From: Prochlorococcus sp. AG-347-J06
GTDB taxonomy: Bacteria > Cyanobacteriota > Cyanobacteriia > PCC-6307 > Cyanobiaceae
NCBI GenBank assembly: GCA_003281525.1
Contig: QCBT01000006.1
Coordinates: 1 to 64,000, forward strand
Direction of reading: 5' to 3'
Length of the DNA: 64,000 bases
Below, piece after piece: positions 1 through 9,861 of this stretch. Both the position numbers and the translations under genes were made by a program. The notes below the pieces were generated by a model that saw only the letters and a list, made by a program, of their open reading frames with translations, ran no database searches and was not told the origin of the DNA. Each line of letters starts with the position of its first letter. Within the stretch, counting starts at the first letter, position 1.

Positions 1-81
1 ATCCCATATGTGATTAAAAATTGTTAATTATTAAAATAATTAATTTTTTTGGAATATCATAAATTTGTTATTCAATTTGAA

Positions 82-324
82 ATGGTAAAAGGTTTTTCTG
101 ATAATGAAGTTAAGAATAATACTCAAAATCCTCAAATAAAAGAAAAAAAAGGTTTATTTGGTTTTCTTAAAGGTAAGAAATTTACTTACACTTTGCCAGG
201 TAAAAAACAAATAAATATTTTTGGATCAATTGTAATAGGCTTAAATATGATTTTAGTATTGCTAGTCATCCTGTATTTAAAGAATCAAGAATTCCATGAT
301 TTTGTATTTAATGTTGGTCGTTAG
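82..324 (+). CDS. small single-pass membrane protein, unknown function
   Basis: An 80-residue protein from the ATG at 82; the same frame is open a little further up to a TTG at 49, but the ATG gives a normal start. The first 45 residues are polar and lysine-rich, with a short Gly/Phe/Lys stretch near residues 24-33. One hydrophobic segment (about 46-67) follows, then a short polar tail. This suggests a cytoplasmic basic N-terminus anchored in a membrane. I recognise no family. It is followed by another small unknown gene on the same strand. Confidence 0.6.
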   Translation: MVKGFSDNEVKNNTQNPQIKEKKGLFGFLKGKKFTYTLPGKKQINIFGSIVIGLNMILVLLVILYLKNQEFHDFVFNVGR

Positions 325-382
325 CTATATTTTTAGATCGAATAATTTTATTAGATGATATATTTAAATTTTAAAATATCTT

Positions 383-640
383 ATGAAAGTAGTTAATTTA
401 GTTTCTCAATTATTTTTTTTGTTAATAACTGTTCTATTTTTGATATTTTTTCTAACAAGTTATGACTCTGCTTTTGAGGCAGACCAAATTTGTCATTCAT
501 ATCTTTCAAGTTACGATAACCCATCTGGAAATTACGGTTGTGACCATGATACTGAGACACATAAGTGGATACTTTACGAGTCCAATGAAAGTAAAGAACC
601 AGCAAAAATTATTAAGAAATTCAGGTACAAGTTTTTATAA
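383..640 (+). CDS. small exported or membrane-anchored protein, unknown function
   Basis: An 85-residue protein with ATG start. Residues 7-27 form a long hydrophobic segment that could be a signal anchor; no clear signal-peptidase site is visible. The remainder is polar and holds two cysteines (in ICHSY and YGCDHD) that could form a disulfide if exported. I recognise no family. Its 3' end overlaps by 6 bases the 3' end of the convergent gene at 635-847, so the two genes run tail to tail. Confidence 0.5.
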   Translation: MKVVNLVSQLFFLLITVLFLIFFLTSYDSAFEADQICHSYLSSYDNPSGNYGCDHDTETHKWILYESNESKEPAKIIKKFRYKFL

Positions 641-847
641 ATCAATTTTCTTATAAAAAAACTTTGCAGATATAATTGAAATAATCGCTGTAACTGTGAA
701 AGTAAGATATTGATATATGCTTCCTTCTAAGTAGATTTTATTTTTATATAGAGGAAAATCGACTAAAGATCCTATAGTGCCCCAAATAATTACCCATACA
801 GATATGTATAAGAATAATTTTATTGGATTAGATTTTTTTGCTTCCAT
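635..847 (-). CDS. small two-pass membrane protein, unknown function
   Basis: A 70-residue protein, ATG start, with two predicted membrane segments (about 10-28 and 46-62) joined by a short loop, and lysine-rich termini that suggest both ends face the cytoplasm. No family recognised. It lies 2 bases downstream of the Hli gene on the same strand, so the two are probably co-transcribed; a role near thylakoid stress proteins is possible but is only inferred from position. Confidence 0.55.
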   Translation of the reverse strand: MEAKKSNPIKLFLYISVWVIIWGTIGSLVDFPLYKNKIYLEGSIYQYLTFTVTAIISIISAKFFYKKIDL

Positions 848-849
848 TT

Positions 850-1095
850 TTAATTAATACCAAAAATTGAAGAAGTTACAGGTCTGCCGCTAAAAACTAA
901 CTCGGTTAATATGAGCATTAAAAATCCGATCATTGCAGCTCTACCATTTACAAGTTCAGCACTGCTATTAAATCCAAAAACATTCTTTACTTCATCTCCC
1001 TGATTGTCTACCCATTTTGAGTATTCATTATCATTAGATGATGTATTAGTAAAATCATCTTTTTGATTTTCAATTGAAGAGCCGTTTTCTTGCAT
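850..1095 (-). CDS. hli: high-light-inducible protein (Hli/Scp), chlorophyll a/b-binding-like
   Basis: An 81-residue protein with a polar, acidic N-terminal half and one transmembrane helix (about 48-68) carrying the Hli signature: Glu47, Asn50, Arg52, Met55, Gly57 and Phe58 in the pattern ELVNGRAAMIGF. In this family these residues bind chlorophyll and form the helix pair interface. Hli proteins sit in the thylakoid membrane and protect photosystems or carry pigment under excess light. The roughly 45-residue N-terminal extension makes it longer than the minimal Hli forms. Multiple hli genes are typical of Prochlorococcus. Confidence 0.9.
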   Translation of the reverse strand: MQENGSSIENQKDDFTNTSSNDNEYSKWVDNQGDEVKNVFGFNSSAELVNGRAAMIGFLMLILTELVFSGRPVTSSIFGIN

Positions 1096-1137
1096 AGAAT
1101 TTTTGATTATTCTAGTAATATTAAAACTAATTTATTA

Positions 1138-2163
1138 CTAAATTAAAGTCGAAATCACAAAAAAAATTAAGACAAAAATTATTATCCATAAAAATTGTAA
1201 TTTCAAAATTAATTGACAAATATATTTAATGTTCTTTCCAGTGCAATTATCTCCATTCGCATTGATTATTGGCTTTTCGCTAATCTCATTTTTATATTTA
1301 CTTTTTCCACCCAATTTTACACCAGAAATATAAGCAAATATAGCTTCTGAAATCCCAGCATTAGGTGAATCATATTTTTTACCATCAAGATAGCTTTTTT
1401 TTATGATTGATCCATACTCATTAATTTTGGGACTTACTAAAGGTAATGTGATTAAAACTAATCTTGAAGGAACAAACGTAAAAATATCTTCGATTTTTGC
1501 ACTGAAAAAACCTAAATATCTAAAATAATCATATTTGTAACCTATCATTGAATCTAGGGTACTTATGGCTTTATAAGAAAAACCAAGTGATAAAGGACCT
1601 GGCAGAAAAATTGAAAATTTCATTAAAAAAATTCCAATAAAAATCCAAAATAATGGCCCAAATATTCCATCAACAGAATTTTCGGTAAGACTCTCTGTAC
1701 TTGATCTCAAAAGATGTTCTAAAGAAGATGAACTTACATCCCTACTTACTATCCTTTGTACCTTCTCTTTGATTATTCTCTTATTTTGGTCACTAATTTC
1801 TTCGTGTTCTATTAGTGCTGCAATTTCTTTCACACTTGAAATAAGTCCCTTAGTCGCTATACAACTTGAAAGTCCAAAAAAAATTAGCAATCCACCAAAA
1901 AAATTATTTCTTGATTGAAAATAACTGAGTTCTATTAATTTACCTAAACCAAAACTCATTCCAATGGTTGATATAGCTACGATTAATCCTCCCCAAAACA
2001 ATATTTTTTTATTTTCCCCAAAATTATTTATAAGGTAATCAGATATTTTTTTTATGTAAGAGCCAATTACTTGAACAGGGTGGATTAAAAATCTTGGATC
2101 GCCGATCAATAAATCAAAACCAATCGATCCAAGGAATATTAAAAATAAATTTATTTCAGCCAA
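1138..2163 (-). CDS. cobD: adenosylcobinamide-phosphate synthase CobD/CbiB
   Basis: A 341-residue integral membrane protein of the CobD/CbiB family, which attaches the aminopropanol (phosphate) arm to adenosylcobyric acid in cobalamin synthesis. Near the start are the family features GDP (in [17 protein letters not shown]) and a His-Pro-Val-Gln motif; several hydrophobic helices follow, and [13 protein letters not shown] in the middle is characteristic. The start is a TTG at 2163, overlapping the end of ilvC by 13 bases on the same strand, which suggests translational coupling. A second cobalamin gene, cobL, lies at 48930-50204. Confidence 0.9.
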   Translation of the reverse strand: MAEINLFLIFLGSIGFDLLIGDPRFLIHPVQVIGSYIKKISDYLINNFGENKKILFWGGLIVAISTIGMSFGLGKLIELSYFQSRNNFFGGLLIFFGLSSCIATKGLISSVKEIAALIEHEEISDQNKRIIKEKVQRIVSRDVSSSSLEHLLRSSTESLTENSVDGIFGPLFWIFIGIFLMKFSIFLPGPLSLGFSYKAISTLDSMIGYKYDYFRYLGFFSAKIEDIFTFVPSRLVLITLPLVSPKINEYGSIIKKSYLDGKKYDSPNAGISEAIFAYISGVKLGGKSKYKNEISEKPIINANGDNCTGKNIKYICQLILKLQFLWIIIFVLIFFVISTLI

Positions 2164-3140
2164 CTGAACATCGAGCGCAGACCTTTACCAATTTTCTCAA
2201 TTTCATGTTTTGAGTTCTCTTCTCTTAATTTTGTCATTAAGGGTTTGTTTTTATCGCATTCTTCCACAAAATTCTTAGCGAAAGTTCCATCTTGAATATC
2301 TTTTAGAATTTTCTGCATTTCTTTCTTTGTATCACTATTGATAAGTCTTTTACCACTTACATAATCTCCAAATTCTGCAGTATTTGAGATGGAATCTCTC
2401 ATTTGAGATAAGCCTCCCTTCACCATTAAATCAACAATAAGTTTAACTTCATGTAAGCATTCGAAGTAAGCAAGTTCGGGTTGATAACCTGCCTCAACAA
2501 GAGTTTCGAATCCTGATTTAACCAGTTCTGATAATCCTCCACACAAAACCGCTTGTTCGCCAAATAAATCAGTTTCTGTTTCTTCTTTGAAATTTGTTTC
2601 AAGAATCCCAGCTCTCGTTCCGCCAATTCCTTTTGCGTAAGCCATTGCCAATGATCTTGCGCTTCCGGAAGAATCCTGCTCAACTGCAAACAGTGCTGGA
2701 ACTCCTTGACCGTTCTGATATTCCCAACGAACAGTGTGTCCAGGTCCTTTTGGGGCAATCATTACAACATCCACAAAACTAGGAGGTTCGATAAGTCCGA
2801 ATCTTATATTGAAGCCATGAGCAAAACTTAGTATCTTTCCTTCTTTTAAGTTTGGTTCTATTTCTTTTAGGTAAACCTCTTTCTGAAACTCATCGGGGAG
2901 GAGAATCATAATCCAGTCTGCTTTTTCGCAAGCTTCAGAAACGCTAAAGACTTGTAGACCATCACTAATAGCTTTGCTTTCAGACTTGCTTCCTTTATAT
3001 AATCCAACAATTACATCCATACCGCTATCTTTAAGATTTAGGGCATGCGCATGACCTTGTGATCCATATCCAATAATGGCTATTGTTTTATTATTTAAAA
3101 GACTTAGATCTGCATCTGTGTCGTAAAAGAGTTGGGTCAT
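2151..3140 (-). CDS. ilvC: ketol-acid reductoisomerase (NADP+)
   Basis: A 329-residue class I enzyme of valine, leucine and isoleucine synthesis. It rearranges and reduces acetolactate (or acetohydroxybutyrate) using NADPH and Mg2+. The N-terminal Rossmann fold shows GYGSQGHA at residues 24-31; the C-terminal knotted helical domain contains the metal-binding region around [12 protein letters not shown]. The length is normal for the class. It starts at an ATG and is followed, with a 13-base overlap, by cobD. Cytoplasmic. Confidence 0.97.
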   Translation of the reverse strand: MTQLFYDTDADLSLLNNKTIAIIGYGSQGHAHALNLKDSGMDVIVGLYKGSKSESKAISDGLQVFSVSEACEKADWIMILLPDEFQKEVYLKEIEPNLKEGKILSFAHGFNIRFGLIEPPSFVDVVMIAPKGPGHTVRWEYQNGQGVPALFAVEQDSSGSARSLAMAYAKGIGGTRAGILETNFKEETETDLFGEQAVLCGGLSELVKSGFETLVEAGYQPELAYFECLHEVKLIVDLMVKGGLSQMRDSISNTAEFGDYVSGKRLINSDTKKEMQKILKDIQDGTFAKNFVEECDKNKPLMTKLREENSKHEIEKIGKGLRSMFSWLK

Positions 3141-3249
3141 TAGTTGTAGCTTCTTTGCATTTGATAATTAACATTTTAGACATTAAGGTGGCAATAAACC
3201 AAAAAATTATTAATTTAAAAAATTAAAATTAAATATTAATTTAAAAAGT

Positions 3250-3861
3250 TTAAGACTGATTTGCTTCGCTAGGATGTGTAATTACTCTGTCGATTAATCC
3301 ATAATTTTTTGCTTCTTCCGCACTTAGAAAATAATCTCTATCAGTATCCTTTTCAATTTTCTCAAATGATTGGCCTGTCATGTCTGCCATGGACATGTTT
3401 AACATATCTTTAATTCTTAAAATTTCCTTAGCTTCTATTTCAATATCACTTGCTTGGCGTTGAGATGTCCCTCCTAAGGGTTGATGAATCATTATTCTGC
3501 TGTGGGGCAAAGCAACTCTTTTACCTTTTGTACCAGCGGCTAATAGGAACGCTCCCATAGAGGCTGCTAGTCCTACGCATATGGTTACTACATCACTTTT
3601 TACGTATTTAATAGTGTCATAAATTGCCAAGCCAGCAGTTACTGATCCTCCTGGGCTATTTATATACAGATAGATAGGTTTGGAATTATCATCAGCATCT
3701 AAATAAAGCATTTGTGCAACAAGGCTATTAGCAATACCATCATTCACTTCTTGTCCAAGAAAAAGAATTCTTTCAACACCTAGTCTTGTATATATGTCGA
3801 CCCATCTTTCGTATTGACTTCCTGGAAGTCTGTAAGGCACGCTTGGAGTTCCTATTGGCAT
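3250..3861 (-). CDS. clpP: ATP-dependent Clp protease proteolytic subunit (ClpP3-type)
   Basis: A 203-residue serine protease subunit with a complete catalytic triad: Ser101 in GLAASMG, His126 in MIHQPLGG and Asp176 in DRDYFLS. It lies 24 bases downstream of clpR on the same strand. This ClpR-ClpP pair is known from cyanobacteria, where the two form a mixed ClpP3/R core served by the chaperone ClpC. By that context I call it ClpP3; which numbered paralogue it is cannot be proved from one copy. Cytoplasmic protein quality control. Confidence 0.95.
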   Translation of the reverse strand: MPIGTPSVPYRLPGSQYERWVDIYTRLGVERILFLGQEVNDGIANSLVAQMLYLDADDNSKPIYLYINSPGGSVTAGLAIYDTIKYVKSDVVTICVGLAASMGAFLLAAGTKGKRVALPHSRIMIHQPLGGTSQRQASDIEIEAKEILRIKDMLNMSMADMTGQSFEKIEKDTDRDYFLSAEEAKNYGLIDRVITHPSEANQS

Positions 3862-3885
3862 GATTTTAAAATAGTTTTGTGAGTG

Positions 3886-4548
3886 TTAAATTTTATTTGG
3901 GAGATCTTTTTGACTTGTAAGTATTCTATCGATAACTCCATAATCTAGGGCCTCTTGTGGGTTGAGATAACTCATCCTGTCAGAGTCTTTTGAGAGTTCT
4001 TCGATGGTCTTTCCAGTATTACGAGATAAAATCTCCAGCATTGATTTTTTATTTTTCAAAACTTCCTCAGCTCTTATTTGGATATCGGTTGCTTGACCTC
4101 TTGCTCCGCTTATAGGTTGGTGCAAAACAATAGAAGCATGTGGAAGAGCGGCTCTTTGTCCCTTAGTGCCAGATGAAAGAATAACTGCAGCAGTCCCCAT
4201 TGCTTGTCCGATACATATCGTATGAACTGGAGGCTTAATGTAGCTTATTGTATCGCAGATAGCGAAAGCTTCTGTTTCAAAACCAACTGCGTCACCGGTG
4301 TACCAACTTGTCCCAGTTGAATTGATATAGAAATAAATTGGTTTTTCTGGATCCTCAAACTCTAAATAAAGAAGTTGAGCAATGATTAGCTCAGTAACAT
4401 CCATTCCTAGTTGTCTTTTCGCATCATCATCTGAAAATAATGGTAAACCAAGATAAACAATTCGCTCTTTCAGTAAAAGAGAGGGGAGATCTGGGGGCGG
4501 GGTCCTCATAACGGTGTTTTCGCCGTAATAAGGAGCAGATACAGTCAT
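3886..4548 (-). CDS. clpR: ClpR, catalytically inactive Clp protease subunit
   Basis: A ClpP-like protein of 220 residues from the ATG at 4548 (a GTG three codons upstream is also possible). Aligned by eye to the neighbouring ClpP, the active serine is replaced by Gly118 (GQAMGTA against GLAASMG) and the catalytic aspartate by Met (DRMSYLN against DRDYFLS); only the histidine (LHQPISG) remains. There is also an insertion of about 9-10 residues after the STGTS segment. These are hallmarks of ClpR, which assembles with ClpP3 in a mixed ring. Probably co-transcribed with clpP. Confidence 0.93.
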   Translation of the reverse strand: MTVSAPYYGENTVMRTPPPDLPSLLLKERIVYLGLPLFSDDDAKRQLGMDVTELIIAQLLYLEFEDPEKPIYFYINSTGTSWYTGDAVGFETEAFAICDTISYIKPPVHTICIGQAMGTAAVILSSGTKGQRAALPHASIVLHQPISGARGQATDIQIRAEEVLKNKKSMLEILSRNTGKTIEELSKDSDRMSYLNPQEALDYGVIDRILTSQKDLPNKI

Positions 4549-4588
4549 TTGTATCACAAAATTAAGATTGAACTGATTCTAGCTAGAT

Positions 4589-5698
4589 TTAGCCCTGTGT
4601 CGCTGGTGATTTAAAAGATTTGTTTGACTCAGGATTATTTATTAGTTTTCCAAAGACCATTCTTCCAGTAGGAGTTTGTAATGCTCCTGTGATGACAATA
4701 TCTAATCTGCTTCCAACAAAATTCTTTGCCTCATCAATAACAACCATTGTGCCGTCATCTAAATATCCAATACCTTGCATTTTTTCTTTGCCTTCTCTTA
4801 CGATTTTTATATTAAGTGACTCTCCTGGTTGTACTTCTGGCCTTAAAGCAATAACCAAATCACTCAAATTCATAACTTTTAATTCTTTAACTTCAGCGAT
4901 CTGAGAAAGATTATAATCTGCCGTAATTAAAGTTCCTGTCATATCCTCAGTAATTTTAAGGAGTTTTTCATCTACCCCATTACCTTCATACTTTGTTGGG
5001 TTTATTACAAGTCTTCTCCCATATAAATCTCTTAATTCTTTTAATAACTTGAGACCTCTTCTGCCTTTCGACCTTTTTTCATTACTGCTTGAGTCAGCTA
5101 AAGTTTGTAATTCATCAATTACACTTTGAGCAACAATTAATTGTCCTTCCAATAAGCCGCAACTTAATAGACCATTGATTCTTCCATCAATAATTACGCT
5201 AGTATCTAGAATCTTTGGACTTGCAGCAGGGAGAATTCCTTCATTAACTAGATATGCATCAGTGTTATTTGGATTGAATAATCTCAATAATGTCCTTCCA
5301 TGGGTATCTGCCAACTTATAACCAAGCACACCAAAGAAAATGTTGCTTAATATAGCTGCTAATGGTTTTGCGAAAAAAACCTCTCTAGGGAAGGGAATTA
5401 ATAGAATTGGAGCTAGTAGGAGATTTGCAACAAGTAATCCTAAAATTAATCCGACAGACCTACTTATTAGTAAGTCCGTAGGCATTGTCCTTATTTGATC
5501 AAGAAAAGTCTTTCTAAGTTGAAGGAATACAAAACCGGCTGCTAATCCTACAAAAAAACCAATTATTGCTAAAACAATTCTAAAACCCTCTACATTAGAA
5601 ACCTGTTTGAGTATGTCTACTGGTAATAAATCAACACCAAGCCATCCTGAAGCAGCCCCAGACAATATAAATAAAATTAATACTAAGATATCTGTCAT
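4589..5698 (-). CDS. membrane-anchored PIN/TRAM domain protein (YacL-like)
   Basis: A 369-residue protein. About four hydrophobic segments fill residues 1-130. A PIN domain follows (from KILDTSVIIDGRI, with further acidic residues at VIDELQ and TADYNL that form the usual metal site), and then a C-terminal TRAM domain near residues 290-350 (VREGKEKMQGIGYLDDGTMVVIDEA). PIN domains are metal-dependent nucleases and TRAM domains bind RNA, so a membrane-tethered ribonuclease role is plausible but not shown. Related proteins occur widely in Gram-positive bacteria and cyanobacteria. It is upstream of clpR with a 40-base gap. Confidence 0.88.
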   Translation of the reverse strand: MTDILVLILFILSGAASGWLGVDLLPVDILKQVSNVEGFRIVLAIIGFFVGLAAGFVFLQLRKTFLDQIRTMPTDLLISRSVGLILGLLVANLLLAPILLIPFPREVFFAKPLAAILSNIFFGVLGYKLADTHGRTLLRLFNPNNTDAYLVNEGILPAASPKILDTSVIIDGRINGLLSCGLLEGQLIVAQSVIDELQTLADSSSNEKRSKGRRGLKLLKELRDLYGRRLVINPTKYEGNGVDEKLLKITEDMTGTLITADYNLSQIAEVKELKVMNLSDLVIALRPEVQPGESLNIKIVREGKEKMQGIGYLDDGTMVVIDEAKNFVGSRLDIVITGALQTPTGRMVFGKLINNPESNKSFKSPATQG

Positions 5699-5793
5699 AT
5701 CTATAATCTACTAGGATTTATTAATTGAGTAAATAAGGATTTTATTTTTTTCGATCCTTAATACTTTTTTGGAGCTTAAAATGAACTTATATT

Positions 5794-7017
5794 ATGAATA
5801 AGTTTCCAAGAAGTGCTTATGTGCACATTCCTTTTTGCCACAGAAGGTGTTTTTATTGTGATTTTGCAGTTATTCCACTAGGAAACGAAGTTGAAACTTT
5901 AAAAGGTTATGGAAGCAAAACAGTTCAAGAGTATTTGCAATTTTTATATAAAGAAATATTGTCAATTAAGCATAAATCACCTCTATCGACAATTTATATA
6001 GGAGGTGGTACACCCTCAATTTTAGATCCTGCCCAAATCAAAGAATTAGTTGATCTTTTTAAAGAAAATTATGGAATTGACTATGGTGCTGAAATCACTA
6101 TGGAGGTTGATCCAGCAAGTTTTACTCAAGATGATCTTTTCGGATTCATAAATGCTGGGATAAATAGATTTAGTCTTGGAGTACAAAGTTTTAATAATCA
6201 GATACTTCAAAAGTCGGGAAGGCGTCATTTGAAAGAAGATGCAGAGAAATCTTGTTTATGGTTGAAGAGAGAATATGATTCTGGGTTAATAAAAAGCTGG
6301 AGTTTAGACTTAATTCAAAACTTGCCACTAAGTGGATTTAAAGAATGGCAAGATGACTTAAAAAAAGCAATTACATTTTCACCACCTCATCTATCTATTT
6401 ACGATTTAAATATTGAAAATGGCACTGTTTTTAAAAAATTAATTAATTTAGGCAAATTAAAACTCCCAAGTGATGAAGAAGCTTTTAGGAATAGTGAATC
6501 AACCCATTTAATTTTAAAAAACATAGGGTATTCAAGATATGAAATCTCAAACTATTGCCTTCCGCGACATCAGTCGAGACATAATAGAGTTTATTGGAGT
6601 GGTTTAGGCTGGTGGAGTTTTGGTCAAGGTTCCACTAGTTCACCTTGGGGGGAAAAGTTTACTCGGCCAAGAGTAAGTAAAAAATATAAAGAATGGGTAA
6701 CTAGACAAGACGAATTTAATTTAGATTCATCCCTAACTAATAAGGAGTTTGTTTATAAAGAACTTGATGAGAAAATAATGTTGGGATTAAGACTCAAAGA
6801 GGGTGTAGATATCAAAGAAGTGTTTAAAGAACAAAACTGGGAAAACAAAAAATTTGAAAGCAACTTCAGTAAATTGGTTGAAGAATGGGAAAGATTTCTT
6901 GAAAGTGGACTACTAGTAAAAAAGGGGAATAGATTCTTTTTAAGTGAGCCTAATGGCATGGAACTTAGTAATCAAGTTCTTGTTTCTATGTTTAAGTGGT
7001 GGGATGAGATTAATTAA
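5794..7017 (+). CDS. hemW: HemW-like radical SAM protein (coproporphyrinogen oxidase-like)
   Basis: A 407-residue radical SAM enzyme with the iron-sulfur motif C15-x3-C19-x2-C22 at the very N-terminus, followed by GGGTPS (SAM binding), MEVDPAS and RFSLGVQSFN, all typical of the HemN/HemW family. The length and the C-terminal winged-helix-like HemW region fit HemW, which is now regarded as a heme chaperone, rather than HemN, the oxygen-independent coproporphyrinogen III oxidase. Sequence alone cannot exclude oxidase activity. ATG start. Divergent from the PIN/TRAM gene. Confidence 0.9.
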   Translation: MNKFPRSAYVHIPFCHRRCFYCDFAVIPLGNEVETLKGYGSKTVQEYLQFLYKEILSIKHKSPLSTIYIGGGTPSILDPAQIKELVDLFKENYGIDYGAEITMEVDPASFTQDDLFGFINAGINRFSLGVQSFNNQILQKSGRRHLKEDAEKSCLWLKREYDSGLIKSWSLDLIQNLPLSGFKEWQDDLKKAITFSPPHLSIYDLNIENGTVFKKLINLGKLKLPSDEEAFRNSESTHLILKNIGYSRYEISNYCLPRHQSRHNRVYWSGLGWWSFGQGSTSSPWGEKFTRPRVSKKYKEWVTRQDEFNLDSSLTNKEFVYKELDEKIMLGLRLKEGVDIKEVFKEQNWENKKFESNFSKLVEEWERFLESGLLVKKGNRFFLSEPNGMELSNQVLVSMFKWWDEIN

Positions 7018-7192
7018 GACTAATCACCCACTTTTTGTCATAGCTAAACCCTTGATTATCACAAGCTTTTTCCTATTTATGGATAATAAAATAAATCTTT
7101 TTAAGAACTTCTCTAACAAGAGGTAAAGCAAATCTCTGCTATAAAAATATTTGACAGTCAATCTATAATTTGGTCAATTAGCCACTGTTTTT

Positions 7193-7486
7193 ATGAGAAA
7201 ATTTTTTTTAATACCTTTATTTGCTGTACTTACTTCACCTAGTGCAGTAAACGCACATACGGAAGAATTTATTTCAGACTTTTATCAATATAGTTTCATT
7301 TGGGGAGGAATGTCTGCTGCTTGTCTGGCTAATGGATCTTTTGATATGCCTAAAAATAAAGCATTGAAATTAGAAGACTTAATGATGATAAATAAAGGGG
7401 AAATTAAGGATAAAGGGTGGCTTAAGACAATAGAAGAAGAAAAACAAAAAAGATATGCAGAATATTGCCCAGAACTTTTAAAGTAA
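7193..7486 (+). CDS. small secreted protein, unknown function
   Basis: A 97-residue protein with a clear signal peptide: basic residues 2-3, a hydrophobic core (about 4-18), and a likely Ala-x-Ala type cleavage after AVNA (residue 21). The mature part has two cysteines (SAACLAN and YCPELL) that may be disulfide-bonded, and a lysine-rich helical C-terminus. No family recognised. A TATAAT box lies upstream at 7164-7169. It stands alone between hemW and the convergent panB, so is probably a single-gene transcript. Confidence 0.65.
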   Translation: MRKFFLIPLFAVLTSPSAVNAHTEEFISDFYQYSFIWGGMSAACLANGSFDMPKNKALKLEDLMMINKGEIKDKGWLKTIEEEKQKRYAEYCPELLK

Positions 7487-7636
7487 TTTTTTAATATGAA
7501 ATTTTGAAAATCTCCTTAATTCTTGAGAAAATAATTTTAAAAAGAACGAAACGCTTACTTGATACTACATATCTTTAGAAACTTCAGTAAATCTAGGCTT
7601 TTTGGTAAATTGCTACTTGTGACAAAATGTATGTGG

Positions 7637-8410
7637 TTAGTTAACTCTTTCAGAGTCTACCCATTCTTTTAATTTATCCTTAAATAATTTCTTTCCTTGG
7701 ATAATTGGTTTGCAAAATGGGGGTTGATCATCATTGAGGCCTAACAAATCTGCAGTAACTCTTATTTGCCCATCGCAATAATTACCTGCGCCGATACCTA
7801 TTGTGGGAATTGTTAAAGAATTTTGTATTTCTTTAGCAAGCAAATCAGGAATATGTTCAATAACTATTGAAAAACATCCTAATTCTTCAAGAATTGAAGC
7901 CTCTTTCTTAATTTTTTCTTGGCTTGCTAAGCTTTCTCCTTGTTTTCTTAATCCAATATTTAGATAGCTTTGTGGTGTAAGACCTATATGACCCATAACA
8001 GGGATTCCCATTCTTATTAATCTAGAAATAACTTTTTGTATTTCTGGTTCAGCTCCTTCCACTTTTACAGCTTTTGCATAAGTGCTCTGAATGATTTTCC
8101 CTGCATACTCAACAGCTTTGTCCTCACCACATTGGTAAGTCAGAAAAGGCATATCTGAAACGACTAGAGGTTGTTCCTCAATTTTTTTCTTAAAACCTCT
8201 TGAAACAGCATTAGTATGATAAATTATGTTTTCTAAAGTTATTGGCAATGTCGATTTGTATCCTAAGCAGACCATTGCTAATGAATCTCCTACTAGTACG
8301 AGATCAACATTTGCCTGTTCTGCAATAGATCCTGATATGGAGTCCCAAGCAGTTAGTGCAATGATTTTGCGAGATTTTTTTTTATAATTAACTAGGTCTG
8401 AAGGTAACAT
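7637..8410 (-). CDS. panB: 3-methyl-2-oxobutanoate hydroxymethyltransferase (ketopantoate hydroxymethyltransferase)
   Basis: A 257-residue TIM-barrel enzyme that makes ketopantoate from 2-oxoisovalerate and methylene-tetrahydrofolate in pantothenate/CoA synthesis. Diagnostic segments are LVGDSLAMV (metal-binding Asp), DMPFLTYQ, KVEGAEPEI, GHIGLTPQS and IGIGAGNYCDGQIRV. The length is normal for the family. ATG start. The gene is transcribed away from the divergently placed SRP RNA gene. Cytoplasmic. Confidence 0.96.
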   Translation of the reverse strand: MLPSDLVNYKKKSRKIIALTAWDSISGSIAEQANVDLVLVGDSLAMVCLGYKSTLPITLENIIYHTNAVSRGFKKKIEEQPLVVSDMPFLTYQCGEDKAVEYAGKIIQSTYAKAVKVEGAEPEIQKVISRLIRMGIPVMGHIGLTPQSYLNIGLRKQGESLASQEKIKKEASILEELGCFSIVIEHIPDLLAKEIQNSLTIPTIGIGAGNYCDGQIRVTADLLGLNDDQPPFCKPIIQGKKLFKDKLKEWVDSERVN

Positions 8411-8448
8411 AATAAATTTATGTATCTTTTTTAATCAAGAATTGCTAG

Positions 8449-8454
8449 TATGAT
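8449..8454 (+). promoter_or_regulatory. -10 box of the SRP RNA gene
   Basis: TATGAT, ending 3-4 bases before the first paired base of the SRP RNA. That is slightly close but compatible with a start point near 8458-8461. No good -35 box is seen, which is common in this group. Confidence 0.4.
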
Positions 8455-8457
8455 TTT

Positions 8458-8551
8458 GACTCGGCCTTTCGCGGTTTTAACGCCTAAACCTGGTCAGGAC
8501 CGGAAGGTAGCAGCCACAAGGGATGCTTGAGGCAGGCGAGATAACCGAGTC
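8458..8551 (+). ncRNA. ffs: signal recognition particle RNA (4.5S/SRP RNA, small bacterial type)
   Basis: The ends pair (GACTCGG at 8458-8464 with CCGAGTC at 8545-8551), and the centre contains the conserved Ffh-binding hairpin: GGTCAGGACCGGAAGGTAGC followed by AGCC and GGGATGC. This GGAA tetraloop with flanking asymmetric loops is the signature of bacterial SRP RNA. It partners Ffh, encoded at 35131-36735, in targeting membrane proteins co-translationally. The gene sits between panB and the 3' end of ftsZ. Confidence 0.95.
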
Positions 8552-8566
8552 ACTCTATTTTACCTT

Positions 8567-9682
8567 TTAACCTATATCTTTTTTATTTTGCCTTAATCTC
8601 AAAAACTCAGGAATACTGGCTCCTGATTCTTTATTTTCGGAATAGTTATATAAGGGTTGATTAGATAATCTGTTTTTTATTCTTTGCTGGTTTAATGGTT
8701 GGGTTGTTTCAAATCCTGTAGCAATTACAGTAACTTGTATCTCTCCTTCCATTGCCTCATCGACCACTGCACCAACAATAATATTCGCTTCTTGATCAAC
8801 AACATCATAAATAATTTCAGATGCAGAGGTCATGTCTTCTAAAGTCATGTCTTTGCCTCCAGTAATATTTATAACGCAGCCTTTAGCTCCATCAATTCTT
8901 GCTGCTTCTAATAAAGGACTATTCATTGCTGCCTGTGCAGCCTCTATAGCTCTCGATCTTCCTGAACCTATACCTATTCCTAGAAGTGCGGTGCCAGCCT
9001 CAGTCATAACTGATCTAACGTCTGCAAAATCAACATTAACTAATCCAGGGCAAGTAATTATGTCACTAATGCCTTTGACTCCCATCCTTAGGACATCATC
9101 AGCATTCCTAAATGCTTCTTGAAGAGGAGCTCCTGCTATAACGTCTTTTAATCGGTCATTTGGAATAACTATAAGAGTATCAACGTTTTCAGCTAGTCTT
9201 GCGATCCCCTCCTCTGCTTGACGCATTCTTCTTTTCCCTTCAAAAGAAAATGGCTTGGTTACTATACCTACTGTTAGAGCGCCACTTTGTTTGGCTACTT
9301 CTGCAACAACGGGAGCAGCACCTGTACCAGTTCCTCCACCCATTCCAGCGGCTATAAAAACTAGATCAGATCCCTCTAAAGCTTGTTGAAGCTCTTCTTT
9401 CGATTCTTCGGCAGCTTTTTGCCCAATACTTGGATTCCCACCTGCACCTAAACCTCTAGTGAGGTTTTGTCCAAGTTGAACTCTACTTTCTGCAGAAGAT
9501 TGTAGTAGCGCTTGTGCATCGGTATTGAGGACTCTAAATGAAACACCTTCTAAATCACTATTTATCATTCTATTGACTGCATTACTGCCACCACCACCTA
9601 CACCAATTACCTCTATTTTGGCGTTTTGGCTTGGAAGGATTTCTCTCGATTGATCAAAGTTTGGATTGTTACCGAAGCTCAT
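8567..9682 (-). CDS. ftsZ: cell division protein FtsZ
   Basis: A 371-residue tubulin-like GTPase that forms the division ring. It shows [13 protein letters not shown] (nucleotide contact), the tubulin signature [10 protein letters not shown], and the synergy region near [11 protein letters not shown]. The C-terminal tail after about residue 330 is short and ends in a segment that includes IPEFLRLRQ, which fits the conserved peptide that binds FtsZ partners. ATG start. Upstream lie ftsQ and ddl on the same strand. Ftn2, a known FtsZ-interacting factor in cyanobacteria, is encoded at 32978-35083. Confidence 0.97.
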   Translation of the reverse strand: MSFGNNPNFDQSREILPSQNAKIEVIGVGGGGSNAVNRMINSDLEGVSFRVLNTDAQALLQSSAESRVQLGQNLTRGLGAGGNPSIGQKAAEESKEELQQALEGSDLVFIAAGMGGGTGTGAAPVVAEVAKQSGALTVGIVTKPFSFEGKRRMRQAEEGIARLAENVDTLIVIPNDRLKDVIAGAPLQEAFRNADDVLRMGVKGISDIITCPGLVNVDFADVRSVMTEAGTALLGIGIGSGRSRAIEAAQAAMNSPLLEAARIDGAKGCVINITGGKDMTLEDMTSASEIIYDVVDQEANIIVGAVVDEAMEGEIQVTVIATGFETTQPLNQQRIKNRLSNQPLYNYSENKESGASIPEFLRLRQNKKDIG

Positions 9683-9861
9683 CTCTTAATAGGAATCTTT
9701 TACTAGTATTGGGTGCATTATGAACTTACTGCGCTCATATGTAGGAATTTGTTGAGGAAAATCCTAAAAATATTTATTTATTAAATATTTTGTTTTGAAT
9801 GCAAAACCCATATCAACACTACAATAATTAAAAAAAATTACTCAAAATCATTTTTCAAATA

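Noticed and set aside
6944-7126. A 60-codon open frame overlapping the end of hemW
   Set aside because: Most of it lies within hemW in another frame and the remainder looks like random AT-rich sequence; no ribosome binding site.
7151-7169. TTGACA followed by TATAAT as a complete promoter
   Set aside because: Only 7 bases separate the two boxes, far less than the usual 16-18, so they cannot work as -35 and -10 of one promoter. The TATAAT alone may still be a -10 box.
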